The notes under the pieces are model-generated. The model was not told where the DNA came from. It made no database searches and saw only the letters and a program-made list of their open reading frames with translations. A DNA stretch of 38,628 nt from JAKQDH01 sp029558835 (GTDB lineage Bacteria; Planctomycetota; Phycisphaerae; UBA1845): positions 1-38,628 of the forward strand of contig DAOQSN010000044.1 of the NCBI GenBank assembly GCA_035356615.1, given 5' to 3'. The translations under genes were made by a program, and so were the position numbers. Within the stretch, counting starts at the first letter, position 1. Each line of letters opens with the position of its first letter. This document shows positions 7,252 to 14,955 of the stretch, one piece after another.

Positions 7252-8796
7252 GTGCACAGGATGGCCGGCAACACTAGGGACGGGATCGGTACCGGGTTGC
7301 TGCTGCTGGCGCTGACGGGCGCGGCCGGCGGTGCCTGGGCGAGTGGCACACTTCTGCGCGAACACCTGGGCGGCTGGGGCCCGGCCTCAGCGTCTTCGGC
7401 AGCGTCGACAACCTGGTGTGGGGCGAGCGCGACGGCGGACGGAACCTGCGCGGACGTGCTTTCCAGTTCGTGGGCGGCCGGCGAGGTGACGATCGCCGGT
7501 CGTCAAATCGAGGTTCCGGCCGCGTTTCTCGGCCTGGCATACTTCGGCAGCGCGGGGCTCTGGCTGCTGCTCCTCGGGAAGCAGGCACTGACGCCGCGGA
7601 CCTGGGCGCGCGTGGCCACCCTTGTAGCGACGACGGCGGGTCTGCTGGCTTCACTGGGCTTCGTGGGGGTCATGCTGCTGCTGGGTCAGTGGTGTGCACT
7701 TTGCGGCACGGCCCACGCGGCCAACTTCGTGCTGGTGGCGGCCACCTGGAAGCTTGCCCAACGCCGTGCCCCAGCCGCGACGACCCGGGTCCGCGTCGAA
7801 CGAAGACCTGAGGATACGCCTCGTTTCCCACTGCCGGTGCAACCCCGGCTGGTGTTTGCGACAGTAACCGCGCTGGGTGTGGCCGTCGCGGGACTCTGGT
7901 TTGTCTACGACGGGCAACGGGAGGTTCGCCGGCAGTGGCACAAGGCCGCCGCGCTGCGGCAGACCCTCACGGTCGTGCAGAGCGATGAGGCGCTGCTGCT
8001 GCGGGAGTTCTTCGCCCAGCCGGTGCACGCCGGCCTCACGGGTCTCGCGGACGTGGACGCCACATCGCGGCGGGAACGGTTGGACGTGCTGGACAGTACA
8101 TTGCTGGCGCCGGACTTGGCCGCGGCCCAGGGCGTGGCACGGGCGTCTCGCCCGTGCGTCCACCCGCGGGACGCCGGTGCCACGAATTCCTCACGCCCCG
8201 AGACGAAGCCGAGCGTCAGTAGCGCAATGGATTCGATGCCGCTGGCCGAGGCTGAACCGACGGTCGTGATCTTCACGGACCTGCTGTGTAAGGCCTGCGG
8301 CTGCTTCGACGCGAAGTGGCGGGCGCGGCTGGAACCGCTGCTGGGAAGCCGCGTGAGGGTCGAGTATCGGCACTTCGTCAGCCCGGCCGAGGGGGCCGCG
8401 GCGGGGAAGGCAAGTGAGCGGCGCTGGGAGCCGGCGGGCGCCGTCGAAGCGGCCCGGCTGGTCGGCGGGGACGTGGTCGCCGCCCGCCTGCGGGAGCTGC
8501 TCTTTGCCCAGCGACCATCCTGGCCGGAGTTGGACTACGGCGAGTTGGCGGGGCGGATCGGGCTTAACGTCGATCTCTTTCTGGCGGAGTTTCGCGGTCC
8601 GCGTCCGTGCCGGATCGTCGAGACGAACGCGCGCCTGGCCCGACAGCTCGACGTGCGCGAGGTGCCGGCCGTGTTTGTGGACGGTCGGCGGGTGCCGCAG
8701 ATCTGCCTGGACAGTCCCGTGTTCTGGAGCGCGCTCGCCGAGACGCTGAACGTGGAAGAGGCGGCGGTCACCTGGAGTTCGGCTGATGGACCGTGA
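7252..8796 (+). CDS. VKOR-DsbA fusion, disulfide bond formation protein
   Basis: A 514-residue membrane protein. The N-terminal half is a vitamin K epoxide reductase domain: four or five hydrophobic helices, loop cysteines C56 and C66, and an active-site CALC at 148-151 ending a helix. After another transmembrane helix (about 203-219) and a linker comes a thioredoxin/DsbA-like domain with FTDLLCKACG (C346-C349) and a cis-proline motif VREVPAVFVDG. Such fusions oxidise the DsbA-like partner and pass electrons to quinone, making disulfides in exported proteins. Residues 295-311 are encoded by an inserted palindromic repeat. GTG 7252 and ATG 7261 are both possible starts. The stop overlaps the next gene by 11 bases. 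The natural client is the six-cysteine peptide encoded just upstream. Confidence 0.88.
   Translation: MHRMAGNTRDGIGTGLLLLALTGAAGGAWASGTLLREHLGGWGPASASSAASTTWCGASATADGTCADVLSSSWAAGEVTIAGRQIEVPAAFLGLAYFGSAGLWLLLLGKQALTPRTWARVATLVATTAGLLASLGFVGVMLLLGQWCALCGTAHAANFVLVAATWKLAQRRAPAATTRVRVERRPEDTPRFPLPVQPRLVFATVTALGVAVAGLWFVYDGQREVRRQWHKAAALRQTLTVVQSDEALLLREFFAQPVHAGLTGLADVDATSRRERLDVLDSTLLAPDLAAAQGVARASRPCVHPRDAGATNSSRPETKPSVSSAMDSMPLAEAEPTVVIFTDLLCKACGCFDAKWRARLEPLLGSRVRVEYRHFVSPAEGAAAGKASERRWEPAGAVEAARLVGGDVVAARLRELLFAQRPSWPELDYGELAGRIGLNVDLFLAEFRGPRPCRIVETNARLARQLDVREVPAVFVDGRRVPQICLDSPVFWSALAETLNVEEAAVTWSSADGP
8134..8183 (+). repeat. Family 3 palindromic repeat inserted in frame in the VKOR-DsbA gene
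   Basis: GTGGCACGGGCGTCTCGCCC opens the element, whose arms CACGGGCG/CGCCCGTG and GGTGCCAC form two hairpins. It encodes VARASRPCVHPRDAGAT in the linker before the DsbA-like domain. Related copies are at 10195-10249 and 36103-36154. Confidence 0.85.
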
Positions 8797-9130
8797 GACC
8801 GCGGCCAAGCCGGCAATGGCGGCAGTGCCGCCTGGCGAGGGCACCGGGGCGACGCGGTTTCCCCGGCGTCGGACCGACGTGCGCGTGCAGGAATTGGACG
8901 GCGAGGCGTTGGTCTACGACGCGACGACGGCCGACACGCACCTGCTGAACGCGACGGCCTACGCGATCTGGCAGGTGTGTGACGGCCGCCGCGATACCGG
9001 GGCAATCGCGACGCACCTGTCGGCCACCTACGACGTATCGGCGGAGGACGCCGGCGAGCACGTGCGGCGGATCCTGGAGGAGTTCGACGAGCGCTGCCTG
9101 CTGGAGTCACCCGATCAGGAGCCCGCTTAG
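8786..9130 (+). CDS. PqqD-family protein (peptide chaperone / RiPP recognition element)
   Basis: A 114-residue protein whose central part matches the PqqD fold: three strands (VRVQELDGEALVYDATTADTHLLN) and then helices (TAYAIWQVCDGRRDTGAIATHL, DVSAEDAGEHVRRILEEF). PqqD-like proteins bind the leader of a peptide substrate and present it to modifying enzymes. The gene overlaps the end of the VKOR-DsbA gene by 11 bases, and its stop is immediately followed by the ATG of the kinase, so translation is probably coupled. PqqD homologues paired with HprK-related kinases also occur in exopolysaccharide loci (the HPr-rel-A type), so the partner need not be the cysteine-rich peptide. The N-terminal 28 residues are less conserved-looking. 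Confidence 0.8.
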   Translation: MDRETAAKPAMAAVPPGEGTGATRFPRRRTDVRVQELDGEALVYDATTADTHLLNATAYAIWQVCDGRRDTGAIATHLSATYDVSAEDAGEHVRRILEEFDERCLLESPDQEPA

Positions 9131-10042
9131 ATGTTCGGACTGCTCGACAGATCGACCTCGCGTACGGTGACGCACGTTGCGCTGGGCGTGGTGCGGGCGA
9201 GTCTGGAGACGCCGGTACAGTCGTTGCACGACGGCTTCCGCAGGCTGTACCGCCCGTTCGTTACCGAGGACGCCGGCGGCGACGCCATCCGCGTGCGGGT
9301 GATGCCGGGGAGTCTCCACTGGGGGCACCGGCGCCGCTTTCGGGTGACGGCGGACGACCGACTGCGGTTTGAGCCGGTCCGGTCTGATGAGCTGCTGCCC
9401 CGGGTGGAGTGGGCGATCAACTGGGAGGTGCCGGCCAGCCTGCCGCACTACCTGCACCTGCATGCTTCCAGCCTCGAAGTCAACGGTTGCGGGGTGATCC
9501 TGCCGGGGCATTCCGGGAGCGGGAAATCGACGCTGGCCCTGGCCCTGCTGACGCGCGGCTGGCGGTATCTGTGCGATGAGTTCGCGTTGATTCAGGCGGA
9601 TTCGCTGCTGCTGGATCCGTTTCCGCGAGCGGTGTGCATCAAGCGGCCGGGCTACCCGGTGATCGAGTCGCTGGGCGTGCGGCTGACGGGCCGGCCGCAT
9701 TACGTGAAAGGGTCAAAGGGCTACGTGCGGTTCGTTCATCCGCTGGAGGTGCGTGAGGACGCCATCGGTCGGCGCTGCCCGGTGCGCTATGTGATCTTCC
9801 CCACCTACGTCGAGGACGCGGAACCCGCGTTGGCGCCGCTGTCGAGGGCCGAGGCCGCCTTCGCCATGCACCAGGTGTGTTTCAACCTGTTCGGCTGCCG
9901 CCGGCTCGGACTGGACGTGTTGGCCGAGGTCGTGCGGGGGGCGGAATGCTATCGCCTCACCTCGGGCGACATCCACCGCACGTGCGCTCTGCTGGAACGA
10001 CTGGTGGGCGGCAGCGCGCAGCAGGTGGTGCGAAGCGCATGA
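9131..10042 (+). CDS. HprK-related serine kinase-like protein
   Basis: A 303-residue protein with an HPr kinase-type P-loop, GHSGSGKST, at residues 126-134, preceded by LHASSLEVNGCGVILP and followed by LCDEFALIQ, where the acidic residues would bind metal. It lacks the N-terminal domain of true HprK. HprK-related proteins of this kind occur beside PqqD homologues. In some lasso peptide clusters an HprK-like kinase phosphorylates the peptide, so phosphorylation of the upstream peptide is a testable inference. The gene begins directly after the stop of the PqqD-like gene, with no spacer. Confidence 0.82.
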   Translation: MFGLLDRSTSRTVTHVALGVVRASLETPVQSLHDGFRRLYRPFVTEDAGGDAIRVRVMPGSLHWGHRRRFRVTADDRLRFEPVRSDELLPRVEWAINWEVPASLPHYLHLHASSLEVNGCGVILPGHSGSGKSTLALALLTRGWRYLCDEFALIQADSLLLDPFPRAVCIKRPGYPVIESLGVRLTGRPHYVKGSKGYVRFVHPLEVREDAIGRRCPVRYVIFPTYVEDAEPALAPLSRAEAAFAMHQVCFNLFGCRRLGLDVLAEVVRGAECYRLTSGDIHRTCALLERLVGGSAQQVVRSA

Positions 10043-10093
10043 ACGCCTGTCAGCGCAGCAACCTGAGGCCATGAGAGCGCGGGTTGCACGTAG

Positions 10094-10149
10094 CTGGGTA
10101 CAGGCAACTGGGTACAGGTGGCTGGGTACAGGTGGCTGGGTACAGGTAG
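10094..10149 (+). repeat. Minisatellite, four 14-bp units
   Basis: Four direct copies of CTGGGTACAGGYRR lie head to tail, and a fifth breaks off into a palindromic repeat at 10152. The array is in the spacer between the kinase and nucleotidyltransferase genes. The unit is not a multiple of three and lies outside the predicted coding parts. Confidence 0.85.
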
Positions 10150-10151
10150 CT

Positions 10152-10249
10152 GGGTGGCATGGCCAAGCGCAGCGCCGCCATGCCGAACGCACAGGGTATG
10201 GCACGGGCGTCTCGCCCGTGGGTTTACCGGCAAGATGCCGGTACCACGG
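10152..10249. repeat. Half copy of family 1 repeat joined to a family 3 repeat
   Basis: GGGTGGCATGGCCAAGCGCA to about 10192 is one arm of the family 1 twin-hairpin element. It is joined to a complete family 3 element (10195-10249) with hairpins CACGGGCG/CGCCCGTG and ACCGGCA/TGCCGGT. With the minisatellite this makes a repeat nest of about 155 bp between two genes of one cluster. Confidence 0.8.
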
Positions 10250-10277
10250 AATCCCCGCGGCCCGGGAAGAACGGAAC

Positions 10278-11621
10278 GTGAGCAGTACAGAGCTTGCCAA
10301 GTGGATTCGCGGCGATGTCGGGCGGCTGGACGAGCTCCACGCGACACCCGAGGACTGGCGAAAACGCGCTGATGCCCTGACTCGTAGCGGGCTCGCGGGC
10401 ATCGCGCTCGAATGCGCCGGGGAGCAGGCGGCCGCATGGCCGGCGAAGTTCACGGCCCACCTGAAACGCGGCGCCACGGCCGTGGCCGCCGAGAACCTCA
10501 ACTTCCGCCACGAGTTGGTGCGTCTCCTGCGTGCGTTCGATCAGGCGGGCGTGCCGGTGATGCTACTGAAGGGGGCGGCCCTGAACCTGTCGCTATACGA
10601 TCGCCCCGACCTGCGTCCCATGACGGACCTGGATTTGCTGATCCACCCGGCCGACGCCTCGGCCGCCCGGAAAGCGCTGCACGAGTGCGGGTGCCGGCCG
10701 CAGTTCGATCTTCTGCGGGAGGATTTTTTCCCCAAGTATTACTATGAGTTGGCGTTTGTGACCGGCTCCTTGCGGCCGGTGCGGATCGACCTGCACGTTC
10801 GTCCTCTGCGACCGCTGCGTATCGCGCGGTTCATGCCCGACGATGCCCTCTGGGATGGCGCGCAACGGGTCGAGCTGGATGGCACCCATGCGTCCCTATT
10901 CAGCGTGGGTGCCATGCCCTCACCCGCCACAGGCGGGGGTGGGCATGCGGTCGGCCGAGAGAACATGCTTACCCGCGACTGCTGTCGCGGGAAAGCATGC
11001 CACCCTGTCCGGGCTGACACGCCGAATACGTGCACCCATGCATGGGTGCCGCGACCTGAGCTGATGCTGATCCACCTGGCCGCCCATGCGGCGTTCCACG
11101 GCTGCGCCCGCCTGCTGTGGTTGTACGACATTCATCGCCTGCTGCAGCGGCACGGCGGCGCGCTTGACTGGGGCTTGGTCGTGGAGCGCTGCCGGAGGTG
11201 GCGTCTGGCGGCGGCGGTGACCGAAGCCCTACGGCAGACGGCCGTGCGCTGGGGCACAGCGTTGCCACCCGCGGCGAGCGCGTGGGTTGCCCACCGGGAA
11301 GGCAACTGGCCGGACCGGTTGCTGCTCGCTCACGCCGCGCGTGACGGTGGCTCACCGGTGGTACGGCTGGTCGTGGACTTGCTATGCACACCGGGTCTGG
11401 GTTTCCGGCTGGGGTACCTCGTGGCGCTATTGCGCCCTGCGCGTGGGCACTTGGCGGACGTGTATCCCTACCGGCATTGGGGGTGGACGGCCACCGCCCA
11501 CGTGTGGCGGTGGCTGCGGGCTGCTGGGCGGACCGCGTTTCTCCCGATACAGCTTACACGGCGGGCGGGTGGACGCCTGCTGTCGCGGTCGGGTGAACGC
11601 CTGCTGTCGCGGTCGAACTGA
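10278..11621 (+). CDS. Nucleotidyltransferase family protein (NTP_transf_5-like) carrying a repeat insertion
   Basis: A 447-residue protein with the nucleotidyltransferase core MLLKGAALNL...LRPMTDLDLLI: a K98-G99 pair and a D117-x-D119 metal site. The later ELMLIHLAAHAAFHG and LLWLYDIHRLL segments are also typical of the family. GTG 10278 is chosen because it follows a purine-rich stretch (GGAAGAACGGAAC) and lies after the minisatellite and repeats that keep the frame open back to 10071. Residues of about 200-258 are encoded by a palindromic repeat, so the domain is interrupted by a foreign loop yet the frame is intact. Family members often sit beside PqqD/HprK-like genes; the molecule modified is unknown. 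The C-terminal 10 residues repeat RLLSRSGE-like units. Confidence 0.8.
   Translation: MSSTELAKWIRGDVGRLDELHATPEDWRKRADALTRSGLAGIALECAGEQAAAWPAKFTAHLKRGATAVAAENLNFRHELVRLLRAFDQAGVPVMLLKGAALNLSLYDRPDLRPMTDLDLLIHPADASAARKALHECGCRPQFDLLREDFFPKYYYELAFVTGSLRPVRIDLHVRPLRPLRIARFMPDDALWDGAQRVELDGTHASLFSVGAMPSPATGGGGHAVGRENMLTRDCCRGKACHPVRADTPNTCTHAWVPRPELMLIHLAAHAAFHGCARLLWLYDIHRLLQRHGGALDWGLVVERCRRWRLAAAVTEALRQTAVRWGTALPPAASAWVAHREGNWPDRLLLAHAARDGGSPVVRLVVDLLCTPGLGFRLGYLVALLRPARGHLADVYPYRHWGWTATAHVWRWLRAAGRTAFLPIQLTRRAGGRLLSRSGERLLSRSN
10880..11052 (-). repeat. Family 2 palindromic element inserted in frame in the nucleotidyltransferase gene
   Basis: The 130-bp core (10902-11031) is the reverse complement of 3238-3367, with few differences. 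Short hairpins flank it: GGCACCCATGCG...GCGTGGGTGCC on the left and GCACCCATGCATGGGTGC on the right. The element encodes about 55 residues without a stop and interrupts the conserved domain between RVELDG and PELMLIHL. Confidence 0.85.
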
Positions 11622-11649
11622 GCAGGCACACCCGAAGGGGCCGCTGGGA

Positions 11650-11747
11650 GGGTGGCATGCCCAAGCCGAAGGCGCCGGCATGCTCTTGCAGACGGTGGCG
11701 TTGCGTACGGAGGGAGCATGGCGGCGCTGCGCTTGGCCATGCCACCC
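11650..11747 (+). repeat. Family 1 twin-hairpin (REPIN-like) repeat, copy 1
   Basis: The left arm begins GGGTGGCATGCCCAAGCCGA and the right arm ends CTTGGCCATGCCACCC. Each arm folds alone (GCATGCC/GGCATGC on the left, GGCATGG/CCATGCC on the right), and the outer ends are inverted to each other. Other full copies are at 16252, 20671 and 23187. It fills the 241-base spacer before the glycosyltransferase. Confidence 0.85.
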
Positions 11748-11862
11748 GACACCGTTGATCGGTTTCCCTATGCAGTGGAGCTGGTTGGGCCCCTTGCTTC
11801 CGCCCGGGCTCGGATGGCAGGACTCGGATCGACGAGGGTCGGATCGGCGGAAGGTTGACACC

Positions 11863-14220
11863 ATGCCGGAGACGCCAGTGGAACGATCGCCTGAAGCACC
11901 CACCAGCGAACCCGTGTCGGTCGTGCTGACCGTGCGGGATGATGCGGAGGGTCTGCGTCGGGTGCTGGCCGGCTTGGCCGCCCAGGTCCGCCCGCCTGAC
12001 GAGGTGATCGTCGTGGATGGCGGATCGGAGCCCGGTCCGCTGGGGCAGATTCACGCGGCCGTCGCCCGGTACCCGTTTGTGCACCTGCTGGCCGGGCAGA
12101 CCTGCAACATCGCCGAAGGCCGCAACCGGGCCATTCACGCCGCCCGTCACGACATCATCGCCTGCATCGACGCCGGCTGCGAGGCCGACCCGCACTGGCT
12201 GGCGCGGCTGACCGCCCCGTTTGCGGACCCGGCCGTCGAGGTGGTCGGCGGGTTCTATCGGCTCGAGGCAACTGCGCGTCTGCAGACCATCGTCGGCCTG
12301 TTGACGTTGCCCGGGCAACTGGAGCCCGTCGATCCGTTGCGTTTCAACCCGAGCGCGCGGTCGCTGGCGTTCCGGCGCCGGGTGTGGGAACGCGCCGGCG
12401 GCTTCCCCAACTGGCTCTACACGGCCGAGGACACCCTGTTTGATCTCAAGCTCCGCACGCTTGACCCGTCGCCGCGCTACGTCTTCGTCGAGGATGCGGT
12501 AGTGAACTGGCAGCCGCGGCAGGGCTGGCGGGCGGTGTTTCGCCAATACCGCGCCTACGCGCGCGGCGAAGCGCGGATCGGTCGCCGGGGAGCCGTGCAG
12601 CGCGCCGTGACCCGGCGACACGTGGTGGCGCTGGCGTGGCTGTTGCTGGGCGTGCTGGCGACGCTGGGCGGCGCGTGGTGGCCGGTACTCGTCGGGTTGG
12701 CTGCCGGACTGTGGTGGCTCGCTCGCCCGTTGCATGAACAGGCCGCCCGGGTCCGGCGGAAGACCGGGCGCGGGTTCGACTATGTGCTCGCGCTGGCGGT
12801 TGGTGAGTGGCTGGCGCTGGCGGGGTGGATGGGTCGGCGCTGGGGGCGGCAGGACCGTCGCCTGGAGCCGCGTTTGTACGTGGATAAGCTGCGGCAGTAC
12901 CTGGGGAGCGAATCGGCCGACGTGCTGATTCCGCCGTGGGCACTGGCCTGCCCGCCGCCGCCGCGCACGCTGGTGGTGACGTGGCATTGGCCGCCGGTCA
13001 ACCGGGCGTCGGCCAACGTGCTGGCGGCGCTGTTCGCACCGGCGCCCGCCGGTGTATTCCGCGTGCTGACGCGCCGGATGCCGACGCTGCCGGCCGAGGA
13101 TGGGCTACCGTGCCCGGGGATTGCCGTGGAGCGTGTTTCCTGGCCGTTGCAGGACGACCGCCCGGTGCGCGGGTGGACATTGCTTGCCAACGTCACGACC
13201 GTGCTGCGGATGCTGTGGCGGGCCCGGCGGCTGGACGCGGCCGAGCCGGTGCAGCGCGTGCTGACCGTGCATCCGAGTGCGTACGGGTTGCTGGCCGGCT
13301 GGCTGATCGCTCGCCGCTTGAGCGTGCCCTTGATCGCGTACATGCACGACCTGTGCAGCGAGACGCTCATTACGCGCAGCCGGTTGCGACGCTGGCTCTG
13401 GCGGCGCCTTGACGCACGAATTCTGCGGGCAGCGTCACTGGTGATCGTGCCCAGCCCGAGCTTCGTTGAGCATTACCAGCGACGAGGCATCAACCGAACG
13501 TGGGTGCTGCCGCACTGTCTACCGGCGGACGTCTGGCCGGCGCCCGCTCCCGCGGCCGGCGACAAGCTGCGGCTCATCTACGCCGGGCACGTGTATGAGG
13601 CGCACGCGGACGCGGTGGCCGCGTTGATCGACGCGTTACACCCGGCGGACGCCGTCGAGCTTGCGTTCCTCAGTCGGCCGCAGCCGCTGCTGCGGGAACA
13701 ACCGTGCCGCTGGCTGCCGCGCCCACAGGCCCTGGAGCAGATTCGTCAGGCGGATGCCGCGGTGGTGGCCCTGGGCTTCCAGTCGCCTTATCCCGACGAG
13801 ATCCGCTGTTGCTTCCCGTCGAAGATCGTCGATTACGTCGGGCTGGGCAAACCGGTGCTGGCCGTCGTGCCCGCCGGGTGCTTCGTGGATCGGCTGGTGC
13901 GCGAGACCGGCTGCGGGGTCGTTGTGAACACGCTCGACCAGGCGGCCATCCGCGCCGCGGTCGAGGAACTCCGCTCCCCGGAAGTTCTCGCCCGTTGCCG
14001 GGCCGGCGCGCTGGCCCTTGCCGCCCAACTCGACGCCGCGTATTGGCACCATGAGCTACTGCTGAGGCTCAGCATGTCGCCCTGGCCGGTGCGCGCGTCG
14101 CAGCCGTTTCCCGCACGGCACGAAGCCGGAGCCCTTCCCTCGCGGGAGCCCGCAGTCGCACTCCTGACCGGCACGACCCACACCATGCCTGAGCCTGCAA
14201 CGGGTGTCACCGCCCACTGA
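11863..14220 (+). CDS. Two-domain glycosyltransferase, GT2 fused to GT4-like
   Basis: A 785-residue protein. Residues 15-240 are a GT-A family 2 domain: VSVVLTVRDD, EVIVVDGGS, and the metal/nucleotide site CIDAGCEADP near 103. One or two hydrophobic segments follow (about 250-290), anchoring it in the membrane. From about 366 a GT-B domain starts (TLVVTWHWPPVNRASANVLA) and ends with the donor-site region CFPSKIVDYVGLGKPVLAV near 650. A single chain may therefore add two sugars in sequence. ATG 11863 has a GGAAGG upstream; the open frame reaches 11287 only through the preceding gene and a repeat. It follows the kinase and nucleotidyltransferase, suggesting a glycosylation or polysaccharide step. 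Confidence 0.85.
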   Translation: MPETPVERSPEAPTSEPVSVVLTVRDDAEGLRRVLAGLAAQVRPPDEVIVVDGGSEPGPLGQIHAAVARYPFVHLLAGQTCNIAEGRNRAIHAARHDIIACIDAGCEADPHWLARLTAPFADPAVEVVGGFYRLEATARLQTIVGLLTLPGQLEPVDPLRFNPSARSLAFRRRVWERAGGFPNWLYTAEDTLFDLKLRTLDPSPRYVFVEDAVVNWQPRQGWRAVFRQYRAYARGEARIGRRGAVQRAVTRRHVVALAWLLLGVLATLGGAWWPVLVGLAAGLWWLARPLHEQAARVRRKTGRGFDYVLALAVGEWLALAGWMGRRWGRQDRRLEPRLYVDKLRQYLGSESADVLIPPWALACPPPPRTLVVTWHWPPVNRASANVLAALFAPAPAGVFRVLTRRMPTLPAEDGLPCPGIAVERVSWPLQDDRPVRGWTLLANVTTVLRMLWRARRLDAAEPVQRVLTVHPSAYGLLAGWLIARRLSVPLIAYMHDLCSETLITRSRLRRWLWRRLDARILRAASLVIVPSPSFVEHYQRRGINRTWVLPHCLPADVWPAPAPAAGDKLRLIYAGHVYEAHADAVAALIDALHPADAVELAFLSRPQPLLREQPCRWLPRPQALEQIRQADAAVVALGFQSPYPDEIRCCFPSKIVDYVGLGKPVLAVVPAGCFVDRLVRETGCGVVVNTLDQAAIRAAVEELRSPEVLARCRAGALALAAQLDAAYWHHELLLRLSMSPWPVRASQPFPARHEAGALPSREPAVALLTGTTHTMPEPATGVTAH

Positions 14221-14268
14221 GGCTACCTTTCCTGGCCCACTGACCGTGCGACGCAGTCCGCGGCCGCC

Positions 14269-14955
14269 TCAGAAGCCACCGAGGATGAACGGGTTCGTGG
14301 TGCGCTCGCGGCCGATGGTGGTCTCTGGACCGTGACCCGACAGGACTTGGGTGTCATCCGGCAGGCTCATCAGGTGGGTGCGCAGGTTGTGCAGAAGCTG
14401 CTGCCCGTCGCTGGTGGGAAAGTCCACCCGCCCGACGCTGCCGGCGAAGAGCGCATCACCGACGATGACGACGCCCAGCTCCTGGCAGTAGAAGCTACGC
14501 CCGCCGGGCGAATGACCGGCCGTGTCGATGATCCGCCACTTCGTGCCGTCCAGTTCGAGCGTCTCCTCGGGGACCAAGTCCCGTGGATCACGCACTGCGG
14601 TTCGCAACTCCAGCCCCAGGAAGCCGGAGAGGTTGACCTCCGGGTCCGAGAGGGCGTCCCACTCCGCCCGGGCCAGGTATACCGGCAAGGGCGCCCCCTC
14701 CGTCGAGGCGTCCCCGAGGTCCCGCCGCAGCGCGTCCACTCCGGCAATGTGGTCCAGGTGACCGTGCGTCAGCAGGATGGCCTGCGGCAGCAGCTTATGC
14801 TCCCGCACGTGGGCGATGATCTTCCGCGCCTGGGGCGGATAACCCGGGTCGATGATCCAGCAGGGCCCACCGTCCCGCAGGGAGACGGTGTAGCCGTTCT
14901 CCATGTACCCCGGGTCGTTCGTCACGTAGGTGCGCAGTTGCTTCTTGCTCGTCAT
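14269..14955 (-). CDS. Metallo-beta-lactamase-fold hydrolase (glyoxalase II-like)
   Basis: A 228-residue protein with the zinc-binding THGHLDH motif at 63-69, a further histidine in DTAGHSPGG, the bridging aspartate in GDALFAGSVGR and a terminal histidine in SGHGPETTIGRE. Length and motifs fit hydroxyacylglutathione hydrolase-like or persulfide dioxygenase-like enzymes; the latter are usually similar in length, so the substrate is open. The frame continues upstream to 15186, but that part is low-complexity repeat sequence, so I start at ATG 14955 (MTSKKQLRTYV). It converges on the glycosyltransferase gene with a 48-base gap. Confidence 0.88.
   Translation of the reverse strand: MTSKKQLRTYVTNDPGYMENGYTVSLRDGGPCWIIDPGYPPQARKIIAHVREHKLLPQAILLTHGHLDHIAGVDALRRDLGDASTEGAPLPVYLARAEWDALSDPEVNLSGFLGLELRTAVRDPRDLVPEETLELDGTKWRIIDTAGHSPGGRSFYCQELGVVIVGDALFAGSVGRVDFPTSDGQQLLHNLRTHLMSLPDDTQVLSGHGPETTIGRERTTNPFILGGF

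Noticed and set aside
10094..10149. Short tandem array considered as a CRISPR
   Set aside because: Units are 14 bp with no spacers between them, and no cas gene is present.
11287..11862. N-terminal extension of the glycosyltransferase fusion
   Set aside because: It overlaps the nucleotidyltransferase gene in another frame and passes through a family 1 repeat. ATG 11863 has a good ribosome site.
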